From an uncultured Capnocytophaga sp. (lineage in GTDB: Bacteria > Bacteroidota > Bacteroidia > Flavobacteriales > Flavobacteriaceae), in assembly GCA_915070235.1 (NCBI GenBank), contig CAJZFM010000015.1:1-16225 (forward strand): a stretch of DNA of 16,225 nt, read 5' to 3'. Below the pieces are notes generated by a model. The model was not told where the DNA came from. It worked only from the letters and a program-made list of their open reading frames with translations, and did not search any database. Each line of letters opens with the position of its first letter. The stretch's first letter is position 1. The position numbers and the translations under genes are program-made. Positions 1 through 7,079 of the stretch are shown here, one piece after another.

Positions 1-1328
1 AGATTTTGATAGCTATCATAAGTATAAAATATTTTTTCTATTGCTTTATTTCCTTTGTAAGTTGTTTTAGAGAGTAAGTTATTATCTTTGTCATAAGTAT
101 AAAGTACTTTATATACTTCTTTATTTCCTTTATAAGTTATTTTAGAAAGTAAGTTATTGTTTTTGTCATATCTATAAATATCTTTATCAGCCTCTTTATT
201 GTTTTTATAAATAGTTTCTATAAGATTATTAGCCATATCATAACTATTTGTACAATATTCTTTTTTATTATTGTCATATAATAGTTCTATTTTTATTATT
301 CTATCCTTATCATCATAATAATGAGTATAAGTTCTTACTATCTTTTCTTCTTCATAATCATAGAATCTCTTTATACGACATTTTTCATCATATTGTATCT
401 TTTTCTTAGTGGTGCTGTAATAACATCCGTTGAAAAAGCCGGTAGATTTTTCCTTTTCTACAAGTTTGTTGTTTTTATAATGATAAAGTATATGTTCTTC
501 ATCACCATATTTATTATCATAACTTTCTATAAGTAAGTTGTCTTTATAAATGTTCTTGATGAGAATATTTTCATCTCCATTTGTACTCTCTGTGGCCAAG
601 ATAAGTCTGTTCTGGTCATCATATTGATACGTAATGATGTTCTTTTTATTAGCAGGGATTTGTGTATAATATTTTTTGATAAGATTGTCTCTTTCATCAT
701 ATTCAAGTTTGTATTCAGAGAGCAACTTCTCTTTTGAATAATCAAGTTCTTTTATAAGTTTTCCCCTGTGATTATAAGAACGAATAATAGTTTCTATGAG
801 AGTATCATTTCTGTAATAATGACTTTCTAAGAGCTGTTGCTTGTCATTATATTTGTATAGCTCTCGGTAAATAAAAAGAGGATCACTTTCTTTAAGACTA
901 TAACCTTTTAATTCTTGTAATAGTCCTAATGGATTATAGAAATAAGATTTTTCTTCTATATAAGTTCCAAAGTTTTCTCCCCATATAAATTCTCTTAGAT
1001 AAATAAGACTATCTTTTTCGTTGTATCTCCTTTCATATTTGCTGCTTATATTGCCGTACATATCATATTTGATAAATAGAATTTCTCTTCCTTCTTTATC
1101 AAAGCCATAAGTATAATTATTATCAAAAATTTCCTTTTTTATAGTGTCATATTTATTATATTCTATAAAATAGTGGGCAGTATGCATAGTTTTTACCTTT
1201 CCCAAAAGAGGTCTTTTGAACTCATCATTTATAGCAGGATCTATTTTATATCTTTCTATTTTGTTAGCTGTATTTTGAGCAACTATGACAGTAGTAATAA
1301 ATAGAAAGGGGATTAGAATATATTTCAT
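1..1328 (-). CDS. Secreted YD-repeat (RHS-like) protein, C-terminus cut by window edge
   Basis: An open frame of 442 codons starts at ATG 1328 and reaches the left edge without a stop, so the C-terminus is missing. It begins MKYILIPFLFITTVIVAQN, a typical signal peptide (likely cleavage near residue 18), so the protein is exported. The rest is a chain of degenerate Y-x-Y-D-x-x-N-x-L motifs, for example YQYDDQNRLI, HYYDDKDRII, YRYDKNNNLL and YTYDKDNNLL. These resemble YD/RHS repeats and the related repeats of YwqK-type proteins common in Bacteroidota. No enzymatic motif is visible. It starts 17 bp after the esterase gene stops and is probably cotranscribed with it. The gene is far more AT-rich than its neighbours: 61-120 has 14 G+C in 60 bases. 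That may reflect transfer or relaxed composition. Whether a toxin-like tip follows cannot be seen. Confident that it is a gene; the family call is moderate. Confidence 0.75.
   Translation of the reverse strand, partial: MKYILIPFLFITTVIVAQNTANKIERYKIDPAINDEFKRPLLGKVKTMHTAHYFIEYNKYDTIKKEIFDNNYTYGFDKEGREILFIKYDMYGNISSKYERRYNEKDSLIYLREFIWGENFGTYIEEKSYFYNPLGLLQELKGYSLKESDPLFIYRELYKYNDKQQLLESHYYRNDTLIETIIRSYNHRGKLIKELDYSKEKLLSEYKLEYDERDNLIKKYYTQIPANKKNIITYQYDDQNRLILATESTNGDENILIKNIYKDNLLIESYDNKYGDEEHILYHYKNNKLVEKEKSTGFFNGCYYSTTKKKIQYDEKCRIKRFYDYEEEKIVRTYTHYYDDKDRIIKIELLYDNNKKEYCTNSYDMANNLIETIYKNNKEADKDIYRYDKNNNLLSKITYKGNKEVYKVLYTYDKDNNLLSKTTYKGNKAIEKIFYTYDSYQN
27..176 (-). repeat. Two tandem 75-bp coding repeats in the YD-repeat gene
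   Basis: Units 102-176 and 27-101 each encode 25 residues beginning Y-x-Y-D-K-x-N-N-L-L-S-K. By hand alignment they match at 62 of 75 bases and 17 of 25 residues. A third copy appears to begin at 24-26 and leave the window. The similarity is much higher than among the other repeats of the protein, which suggests a recent in-frame duplication. Confidence 0.8.
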
Positions 1329-1345
1329 AGTATCGTAAATTAAAA

Positions 1346-2140
1346 TTATCTCACAGAACGGAGTATTTTTGGTAGTGATTCCTTCCAAAACTTCCAGTTA
1401 TGAGTACCTTGTCGGAATATTTTGGTGTAGTTTATTTGTTTTTCGTCCAAGAACTGACTGAGTGTCCTATTGGATCCAATCACTAAAGTATCTTCTTCTC
1501 CACATTCTAAGGTGTAAGTAGGAAAATGGCTTTTCTCTGTAGCTAATTTAGCATTGATAATGTTTTTGAGTAGGGTAGTGGCAGGTTCTATAAATCCGCC
1601 GCTGGTAGAATAGGCATTACCAAAGAGCTCATGATGTTGGAAAGCTAAGTAAGTAGCTCCAAAACCTCCCATAGAAAGCCCCGCTATGTTTCGGTGTTCC
1701 TTTTCAGAAAGAATACGATATCTCCTTTCTACCTCAGGGACAAACTCTTGTATAAAAAAGTCTTCATAGCGCATATCCGCAGTATTGTAATAGAAAGAGT
1801 TGAACCCATTAGGGCAGATGATGATCATCTCCATAGCTCCTTCAGCTATGGCCTTGTCAGCTGCCGCCTGTAGGCCTCCATCGCTGAACCAACTCTTGTA
1901 GTCTTGATACATACCATGGAGTAGGTATAGTACAGGATACCTGCGCAGGGGTTCCTTGGCATAGCTGGGTGGAAGATATACCGCATAGTGTTGCTCCCCG
2001 CCCAATATCCGACTTTCAAGAGTAGGGGAGAGGTCTATGGAGGTATCAGAGGGAGGGAGCGCTGGGGCACTACTTGTATGGGTGGTCTTTGAACAAGAGA
2101 GAGACAGGACAAGACCCATGAGTAAAAAGATCTGTTTCAT
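1346..2140 (-). CDS. Esterase D-family alpha/beta-hydrolase lipoprotein
   Basis: A 264-residue protein with a lipoprotein signal: MKQIFLLMGLVLSLSC gives a lipobox L-S-L-S-C with lipidated Cys16. The mature part matches the esterase D / feruloyl-esterase-like serine hydrolase fold (PF00756 type): YPVLYLLHG at 68-76 (oxyanion region), nucleophile elbow G-L-S-M-G-G with Ser156, probable acid Asp217 in GEEDTLV, and His247 in GTHNWKFW. Such enzymes hydrolyse carbohydrate-linked or small acyl esters; the substrate cannot be read from sequence. The residues after Cys16 (SKTTH) lack the acidic run that directs Capnocytophaga lipoproteins to the cell surface, so a periplasmic-facing anchor is inferred. 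It lies 34 bp downstream of radA and 17 bp upstream of the YD-repeat gene on the same strand, with no promoter seen between them. Confidence 0.85.
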   Translation of the reverse strand: MKQIFLLMGLVLSLSCSKTTHTSSAPALPPSDTSIDLSPTLESRILGGEQHYAVYLPPSYAKEPLRRYPVLYLLHGMYQDYKSWFSDGGLQAAADKAIAEGAMEMIIICPNGFNSFYYNTADMRYEDFFIQEFVPEVERRYRILSEKEHRNIAGLSMGGFGATYLAFQHHELFGNAYSTSGGFIEPATTLLKNIINAKLATEKSHFPTYTLECGEEDTLVIGSNRTLSQFLDEKQINYTKIFRQGTHNWKFWKESLPKILRSVR

Positions 2141-2174
2141 AATCTTAGGGTTTTAGGGTTATAGAAATATAGCA

Positions 2175-3551
2175 TTAGTCAAAGAGGTGAGCGATGACTT
2201 CTTCTACTTTGGCATAGGCAATGACATTGATATTGCTTTTAGCAGCGGTGAGCTTGCAGTATTTGGAGATAAAGATGGTGTCAAAACCGAGCTTTTCCGC
2301 CTCCGAGATACGTTGTTCTACGCGCTGTACGGGTCGTATTTCTCCCCCTAAGCCTACTTCGGCAGCAAAGCAAAAGGTCTTAGGGATTGCCACATCTTCG
2401 TTGGAGGAGAGGATAGCCATAGCCACGCCCAAGTCGGTGGAAGGGTCATCTACCGAAATACCCCCTGTGATGTTCAAAAACACGTCCTTGCTGCCTAAGC
2501 GAAAGCCTGCGCGCTTTTCCAGTACCGCAAGGAGCATATTCAGGCGCTTGGCATTGAAGCCCGTGGTGGAGCGTTGAGGGGTACCATATACAGCACTGCT
2601 CACAAGCGCTTGTATTTCAATCATAAGCGGACGCATACCCTCTATAGTAGCCACTATCGCCGTGCCAGAGCTATTCTCATCGGTCTTGGAAAGGAGCACT
2701 TCCGAGGGGTTGTTCACCTCTCTAAGGCCTGTGGAGAGCATCTCATAGATACCCAATTCGGAGGTAGAGCCAAAGCGGTTCTTCAGCGCTCTAAGGATAC
2801 GGAATACATGGTTGCGGTCGCCTTCGAATTGTAAGACGGTATCTACCATGTGTTCCAATATTTTAGGCCCTGCTATGGTGCCATCTTTGGTGATATGCCC
2901 CACGATAATCACGGGCACGCCTGTGAGCTTGGCATACTTGATGAGCTCCGCCGTACATTCCCGAATCTGGGAGATACTCCCTGCCGAGGCTTCTATATAA
3001 TCCGAGTGGAGTGTCTGTATGGAGTCTATGATAAGGATCTCTGGGTCAAGGTCTTTTATCTGTTGAAAAATGTTTTGGGTTTTGGTTTCAGTAAGTATAT
3101 AGCAATTGTTACGAGCGTTGGTGATACGCTCTCCTCGCATCTTGATTTGTTTTTGGCTTTCCTCGCCTGATACATATAGGGTTTTGTAGGGCATACGCAT
3201 GGCGATTTGTAGCAGTAGGGTACTCTTACCTATCCCAGGTTCGCCTCCTATGAGTACAACCGAACCAGGTACAATACCTCCACCAAGTACATTGTTCAGT
3301 TCTTGGTCTCCACTATCCAATCGCATTTCCTTTTCAGTGGTGATTTCATGTAAGGGGACGTATTTGTTGGTTTTCCTTGAGCGGGGGGTATCATCCTGCT
3401 CATCTTCCTTTTTCCATTGGTGTTTTTCTTCCTTTTGGATGACCTCTTCCACAATGGTATTCCACTCTTTACAAGCGTAACATTGTCCTTGCCATTTGCT
3501 GTATTGTGCCCCACAGTTCTGGCAGAAAAAAGCGGTTTTTGTCTTTGCCAT
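2175..3551 (-). CDS. radA: DNA repair protein RadA
   Basis: A 458-residue RadA/Sms ATPase, which helps process branched DNA during homologous recombination in the cytoplasm. Landmarks in order: N-terminal zinc finger C10-x2-C13-x10-C24-x2-C27; Walker A GEPGIGKST at 103-111; SGEES at 128-132; Walker B-like EILIIDS at 171-177; the RadA signature KNRFG at 257-261; and a C-terminal Lon-protease-like domain containing GGISVDDPSTDLG, in which the catalytic serine of true Lon is not preserved, as usual for RadA. The length is normal for the family. An in-frame ATG at 3608 would add 19 residues. I reject it because MAKTKTAFFCQNCG is the conserved N-terminus and because the predicted -7 box lies at 3571-3578, downstream of that codon. 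The leader is A-rich (AAAAGACAA before ATG) with no Shine-Dalgarno site. The gene is divergent from trpE. Confidence 0.96.
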   Translation of the reverse strand: MAKTKTAFFCQNCGAQYSKWQGQCYACKEWNTIVEEVIQKEEKHQWKKEDEQDDTPRSRKTNKYVPLHEITTEKEMRLDSGDQELNNVLGGGIVPGSVVLIGGEPGIGKSTLLLQIAMRMPYKTLYVSGEESQKQIKMRGERITNARNNCYILTETKTQNIFQQIKDLDPEILIIDSIQTLHSDYIEASAGSISQIRECTAELIKYAKLTGVPVIIVGHITKDGTIAGPKILEHMVDTVLQFEGDRNHVFRILRALKNRFGSTSELGIYEMLSTGLREVNNPSEVLLSKTDENSSGTAIVATIEGMRPLMIEIQALVSSAVYGTPQRSTTGFNAKRLNMLLAVLEKRAGFRLGSKDVFLNITGGISVDDPSTDLGVAMAILSSNEDVAIPKTFCFAAEVGLGGEIRPVQRVEQRISEAEKLGFDTIFISKYCKLTAAKSNINVIAYAKVEEVIAHLFD

Positions 3552-3570
3552 TTGTCTTTTGTTTTGACAG

Positions 3571-3578
3571 CAAAGATA
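3571..3578 (-). promoter_or_regulatory. Predicted -7 box of radA
   Basis: The minus strand reads TATCTTTG, matching the Bacteroidota -7 consensus TAnnTTTG. It lies 19 bp before the radA ATG at 3551, giving a leader of roughly 10-15 nt. No good TTTG -33 box is found at the usual distance, so this promoter looks weaker than the opposing trp promoter. Confidence 0.5.
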
Positions 3579-3608
3579 AGAATAATTTGTCAATTTGCTA
3601 ATTTGCAA

Positions 3609-3640
3609 TTTGTTAATTTGCCAAATTATTTTTATCTTTG
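3609..3640 (+). promoter_or_regulatory. Predicted promoter of the trp operon
   Basis: TTTG at 3609-3612, then 20 bp, then TATCTTTG at 3633-3640. This fits the Bacteroidota primary-sigma consensus (TTTG at -33, TAnnTTTG at -7). Transcription would begin near 3647, leaving about 66 nt of leader before trpE. The leader holds no ATG-started peptide with tryptophan codons and no recognisable T-box or terminator/antiterminator pair. Classical attenuation is therefore not supported upstream of trpE. Confidence 0.65.
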
Positions 3641-3680
3641 CACCTCGCTATTAGGGTGAATTACGATTCTCCTCTACAAG

Positions 3681-3715
3681 CATTAATCATTAACCATTAA
3701 TCATTAACCATTAAT
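3681..3715 (+). repeat. Five tandem 7-bp repeats ending in the trpE start codon
   Basis: CATTAAT and CATTAAC alternate for five perfect units (3681, 3688, 3695, 3702, 3709). The trpE ATG at 3714-3716 overlaps the last unit. The tract forms the 3' half of the trp leader RNA. It is AT-rich and unlikely to fold, so it may keep the ribosome-loading region open. That role is inferred. Confidence 0.85.
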
Positions 3716-4994
3716 GAATTTCCTAACCGCCGCCCCTCTTTTTTATTATACACGTATCAGAGAAAGATACAAAAACTCCTATTTGGCAGAGGACGTCAAT
3801 CAGGTGATTATAGGCATTGATTGTGATTACTTAGATGCTAACCAATATAGTTATTCTTCTTTAGAACAGTATCATCAGCAGCAGAAAGCCATTGCTCCTT
3901 TTGCGGGACTTTTTGGAGTGTTTTCTTATGAGACCATTCATTTCTTTGAACAAATTCCTGACAAAGCCCAAAGGCAGTATGATTTTCCTGCCTTTGTCTT
4001 TGCCAACGCGAAGGCTTATCTGCACTACTCCAAGGTGAGTAAGGTGTATTCTTTCTATGGTGATGAGCAGCAGTATTTCCACTTCTTAGAGGAGGCTAAT
4101 AACCAAGAGTTGCCTCCAACACAAGAGGCTTTTTACCAGCTACAGACCGACCTTACCCAGGAGAGGGCACATTTCTATCAAATGGTAGAGAAAGCCAAGG
4201 AGTATATACGTTCAGGCGATGTCTTCCAAGTGGTACTCAGTGAGCAGTTGTCTTTGGAGAGTAATTTGGATTCGCTTGATTTCTACCGCTATTTAAGCAA
4301 GGCCAATCCTTCTCCCTATATGTTCCACTTCCCAACCCAATATGGCGATGTGGTGGGTTCTTCTCCCGAAATTTTAGTGGATATCACAGGTAGCCAGATT
4401 CATATAGCCCCTATTGCAGGTTCTCGCCCTCGTGGAAAAGATGCCAATGAGGATTTACGCTTAGAACAGGAGCTTTTGGCTGACCCCAAGGAGTGCGCCG
4501 AACATCGTATGTTGGTGGATTTGGCGCGCAATGATATTGGCAAATTTGCCGAAAAAAGTTCCGTAGTGGTCAAGGATATGATGCATATACTTCGCTACGA
4601 ACATATCATGCATATAGAGTCCCATGTATATGGTACCAAGCGTGCCGAAGTGTCTCCTTTTGAGGTGATTTCTATCGTTTTCCCCGCCGGTACCCTCAGT
4701 GGTGCTCCCAAAATACGAGCGATGGAGATCATCAGCGAACTCGAATCTTTCCGTCGCAACGTCTATGGAGGGGGGATAGGTTTTCTACACTTCAATGGCA
4801 ATGTACAGTTGGCTATTGTCATACGTAGTGCTTTTTTTGAGAAAACAGACAAGGACAAGCAGCTCTCAAAGGTCTTTATCCAAGCAGGGGCAGGCATTGT
4901 TTATGATTCTTCCCCAGAAAGGGAGTATGACGAAATCTGCCATAAGCGGGCTTCTGTACTGAATGTATTTACCAAAAATTGTAAAGAGAAATGA
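3714..4994 (+). CDS. trpE: Anthranilate synthase component I
   Basis: A 426-residue chorismate-using subunit that makes anthranilate with ammonia supplied by the TrpG domain encoded next. Diagnostic motifs: NPSPYMF at 198-204, PIAGSRPRG at 233-241, AEHRMLVDLARNDIGK at 262-277, FPAGTLSGAPK at 323-333, YGGGIGF at 351-357 and IQAGAGIVYDSS at 389-400 with the Mg-binding E-x-x-Y-D-E region following. This set fits TrpE, and the operon context supports it over the related PabB. The N-terminal part is shorter than in typical TrpE (about 460 residues or more). The tryptophan-binding LLES motif expected near residues 24-27 reads LAED, so feedback inhibition may be altered. The start is inside a 7-bp repeat tract, with no upstream in-frame alternative used. 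The stop codon overlaps the trpGD start (ATGA), indicating translational coupling. The protein contains no tryptophan. Confidence 0.96.
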   Translation: MNFLTAAPLFYYTRIRERYKNSYLAEDVNQVIIGIDCDYLDANQYSYSSLEQYHQQQKAIAPFAGLFGVFSYETIHFFEQIPDKAQRQYDFPAFVFANAKAYLHYSKVSKVYSFYGDEQQYFHFLEEANNQELPPTQEAFYQLQTDLTQERAHFYQMVEKAKEYIRSGDVFQVVLSEQLSLESNLDSLDFYRYLSKANPSPYMFHFPTQYGDVVGSSPEILVDITGSQIHIAPIAGSRPRGKDANEDLRLEQELLADPKECAEHRMLVDLARNDIGKFAEKSSVVVKDMMHILRYEHIMHIESHVYGTKRAEVSPFEVISIVFPAGTLSGAPKIRAMEIISELESFRRNVYGGGIGFLHFNGNVQLAIVIRSAFFEKTDKDKQLSKVFIQAGAGIVYDSSPEREYDEICHKRASVLNVFTKNCKEK

Positions 4995-6625
4995 TATTAC
5001 TGATAGATAATTACGATTCTTTTGTATTCAATGTCGCTCAATACCTCCAAGAACTCACCGATGAGCAGGTGAGAACCGTACGCAACGATGCGATTACTTG
5101 GGAGCAGATTACGGCACTACAACCCTCTCGTATCGTGCTCTCTCCAGGGCCAAAGCATCCTAAGGATAGTGGTATCTGTTTGGAGATCCTTCAGAAGACA
5201 ACCACCATTCCTGTCTTGGGTATCTGCTTAGGACATCAGGCCTTTGGTCTGGTCAATGGGGCAGAAATTAAGCGTATGGAAGTGCCCCTACATGGGAAAA
5301 CCTCTACCCTTACGGTAACTGATGATAATACTCTGCTTTTTAGTGGCTTACCCAAACAGTTTCAGGTAATGCGCTACCATTCTCTCTATGTAGGAAAGGA
5401 GCAACTCCCTGAGAATATTCGTGTGACAGCTCTTTCAGACGATGATATCATTATGGCCTTAGAGCACAAGGAAAAGCCTATCTATAGCATACAGTTTCAC
5501 CCCGAATCATTTTTTACCGAGTATGGTAAGCATATTATCAAGAACTTTATCACCCATACTCAGAAGGTACAACCCTCACAAGCTGATCATACGCTTGAGA
5601 GAGCAAGAGCCAATGAGGTATTCAAAGCAGCACTGAAGAAGTTGCAGGAGAATATCCCTTTAGCCAACGAAGATTTCAAGGAAATTTGCGCTGTTATCCA
5701 TACCAAACAGTATGATATTGTTCAGTTAGGGGCTCTTTTGGTCTTGATTTCAGAGAAAAGCCTCTATCCTGAATCTCTGACGGCTTTTGTAAGGAATATT
5801 TTGGCCTATAGTACCACCTTTGCCGATGAGAGTCCTATGATAGACCTCTGTGGGACAGGGGGTGATGGCCTTAAAACGATTAATATCTCCACTACAGTGG
5901 CCTTCATCGTGGCTGCTATGGGGGTAAAGGTAGCCAAGCATGGCAATCGCTCGGTAACCAGCCAAAGTGGTAGCTCTGATGTATTAGGCCAATTGGGGAT
6001 TCCTTTGGAAACATCACTCTTGGAACAACTAACACACCTCCAGAAAGAGCACTTGGCTTTCTTCCATGCGCCTTTCTTCCACCCTTTGGTAGGGGAGGTG
6101 AAGGAGGTTAGGCAAAGGCTCGGTATACGTACAGTATTCAATGTCTTAGGTCCCTTATTGCACCCCAATACCAAGCTCAAGTATCAGTTGGTAGGTCTCT
6201 ACCACGAGCCTGTACAGCGCCTCTATGCCGAGACACTCCAGCTATTGGGCAGAAAACACGCCTTGGTCGTAAGGGGTAATGACGGGTTGGACGAGATTAC
6301 CCTCTGCGATGAGACTAAGATTGTGGAAGTCAAGGACGGAAAGATACTTGAATATACCATAGCCCCTGAGATGTTTGGCTTCAAAAGGGCTTTCCATGCC
6401 GATATACAAGGAGGTACTCCAGAGGAAAATGCGGCCATACTGCTAAGAACGCTTAAGGGCGAGGAGCAATCGCCCAAGTCGGATATCGTGATACTCAATG
6501 CTATGTTTGCCCTTTATACAGCCGACTTTGTCAAGCACCCTGCCGAGGCCAAACCGCTTATAGAGGAGGCTATCCGCAGCGGAAAGGTGTACGAACACTA
6601 TTTGAAGGTAAAAGGTAAAAAATAA
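4991..6625 (+). CDS. trpGD: TrpG-TrpD fusion: glutamine amidotransferase / anthranilate phosphoribosyltransferase
   Basis: A 544-residue two-domain protein. Residues 1-190 are a class I glutamine amidotransferase: OxPGP-type SPGPKHP near 51-57, nucleophile Cys79 in LGICLGHQAFG, and His170/Glu172 in FHPES. They supply ammonia to TrpE. After a linker of about 20 residues, 205-544 form anthranilate phosphoribosyltransferase, which joins anthranilate to PRPP: GTGGD at 288-292, KHGNRSVTSQSGSSD at 316-330, FFHPLVGEV near 362-370 and metal-binding Asp434/Glu435 in GLDEI. Both active sites look complete and the frame is continuous, so this is a genuine fusion, not a read-through of two genes. It overlaps trpE by 4 bp (ATGA) and is followed after 8 bp by an unrelated membrane-protein gene. 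Confidence 0.95.
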   Translation: MILLIDNYDSFVFNVAQYLQELTDEQVRTVRNDAITWEQITALQPSRIVLSPGPKHPKDSGICLEILQKTTTIPVLGICLGHQAFGLVNGAEIKRMEVPLHGKTSTLTVTDDNTLLFSGLPKQFQVMRYHSLYVGKEQLPENIRVTALSDDDIIMALEHKEKPIYSIQFHPESFFTEYGKHIIKNFITHTQKVQPSQADHTLERARANEVFKAALKKLQENIPLANEDFKEICAVIHTKQYDIVQLGALLVLISEKSLYPESLTAFVRNILAYSTTFADESPMIDLCGTGGDGLKTINISTTVAFIVAAMGVKVAKHGNRSVTSQSGSSDVLGQLGIPLETSLLEQLTHLQKEHLAFFHAPFFHPLVGEVKEVRQRLGIRTVFNVLGPLLHPNTKLKYQLVGLYHEPVQRLYAETLQLLGRKHALVVRGNDGLDEITLCDETKIVEVKDGKILEYTIAPEMFGFKRAFHADIQGGTPEENAAILLRTLKGEEQSPKSDIVILNAMFALYTADFVKHPAEAKPLIEEAIRSGKVYEHYLKVKGKK

Positions 6626-6633
6626 TAAGGAGT

Positions 6634-7071
6634 ATGAGACAAAAGCTACTAAAATATATACTGTTTCTAATAGCTATTTTTGCAACAGATGTTGTTTTCC
6701 TATTCTTATCTATGAAGGATTATAAGGGAGATATGTCTTCCTCTTGCTTAGAATGTTCCTTAGGAGAGGATATTTTTGTATTTCTACTCGTAAAAGTGGG
6801 CGTTTTAGGGGTACTACTCACCCTTTTGTTTAGAGTAGTGAAGAGGAGCGTGTATTTGTATGGATTCATTTTGATTTTTCTATTATCCACGCTCTACTAT
6901 ATTAATTATATGCTCTTTGTAGATAGAGTTGCCGCTTGGAGTACTTATTCTTTTGAGGAGACATGGATTGCCATATTTTGGGATTCTTATAGATATTTTC
7001 CTATGCTTATGATTATATATGTTCTTCTGACAAATAAGTTTATTAAAGAAATAGAAAGCATTAACCATTAA
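6634..7071 (+). CDS. Uncharacterised four-helix membrane protein inside the trp operon
   Basis: A 145-residue protein that I do not recognise. Hydrophobic stretches suggest four membrane helices, about 8-26, 47-66, 73-95 and 120-134. Positive residues (KLLK at the N-terminus, RVVKRS at 67-72, KFIKE near the C-terminus) place both termini in the cytoplasm and two loops outside. Outer loop 1 holds a C38-x-x-C41 pair; outer loop 2 holds Trp102, Trp111 and Trp116. The topology and the CxxC recall DsbB-like proteins, but loop 2 has no second cysteine pair, so that assignment is not supported. It starts 8 bp after trpGD and ends 8 bp before trpC, so it must be cotranscribed. An AAGGAG lies upstream but only one base before the ATG, too close to be a good ribosome site. 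The gene is AT-rich (18 G+C of 60 in 6661-6720, against 26 of 60 in trpGD 6121-6180), which suggests insertion into an older operon. Its last codons run into the 7-bp repeat tract. Confidence 0.8.
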   Translation: MRQKLLKYILFLIAIFATDVVFLFLSMKDYKGDMSSSCLECSLGEDIFVFLLVKVGVLGVLLTLLFRVVKRSVYLYGFILIFLLSTLYYINYMLFVDRVAAWSTYSFEETWIAIFWDSYRYFPMLMIIYVLLTNKFIKEIESINH

Positions 7072-7079
7072 TCATTATT
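7059..7079 (+). repeat. Three tandem 7-bp repeats directly before trpC
   Basis: Units CATTAAC (7059), CATTAAT (7066) and CATTATT (7073) belong to the same family as the tract before trpE. They encode the last residues and stop of the membrane protein and abut the trpC start codon at 7080. Confidence 0.8.

Larger units (their letters stand above)
3571..3640. repeat. Near-palindrome spanning the radA/trpE divergent promoters
   Basis: The left arm 3571-3588 (CAAAGATAAGAATAATTT) and right arm 3623-3640 are inverted copies matching at 17 of 18 positions. Extending each arm to 23 bp gives 21 matches. The symmetry axis is at 3605/3606. That is exactly the junction of two 15-bp direct repeats, 3591-3605 (CAATTTGCTAATTTG) and 3606-3620 (CAATTTGTTAATTTG), which differ by one base. 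The outer 8 bp of each arm are the two -7 boxes. Because both predicted transcripts start outside it, the element would act as DNA (operator, cruciform or bidirectional promoter) and not as RNA. Confidence 0.8.

Noticed and set aside
321..745. Two small open frames (plus 321-536, minus 527-745) in the first kilobase
   Set aside because: Both overlap the long minus-strand YD-repeat frame in other frames and have the look of chance translation of AT-rich sequence.
2145..2160. TTAGGG-type repeat between radA and the esterase gene
   Set aside because: Only two copies in a 34-bp gap. It looks like chance or a short decayed repeat, not a regulatory or telomere-like element.
3552..3608. RadA starting at the in-frame ATG at 3608
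   Set aside because: The 19 extra residues are not RadA-like, the conserved N-terminus begins at 3551, and the predicted -7 box at 3571-3578 lies inside this extension.
3647..3713. Leader-peptide attenuator or T-box before trpE
   Set aside because: The leader is about 66 nt, contains no ATG before trpE, no Trp codon run, no T-box core and no terminator hairpin.
3681..3715. CRISPR-like or minisatellite array
   Set aside because: Units are 7 bp with no spacers, so not CRISPR. Recorded as a short tandem repeat instead.
6626..6636. AAGGAG as the ribosome site of the membrane-protein gene
   Set aside because: Only one base separates it from the ATG, too close for normal Shine-Dalgarno function. 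It may be chance.
6634..7071. Calling the membrane protein DsbB or VKOR-like from its CxxC
   Set aside because: Only one cysteine pair is present and the second outer loop has no cysteines, so the required second redox pair is missing.
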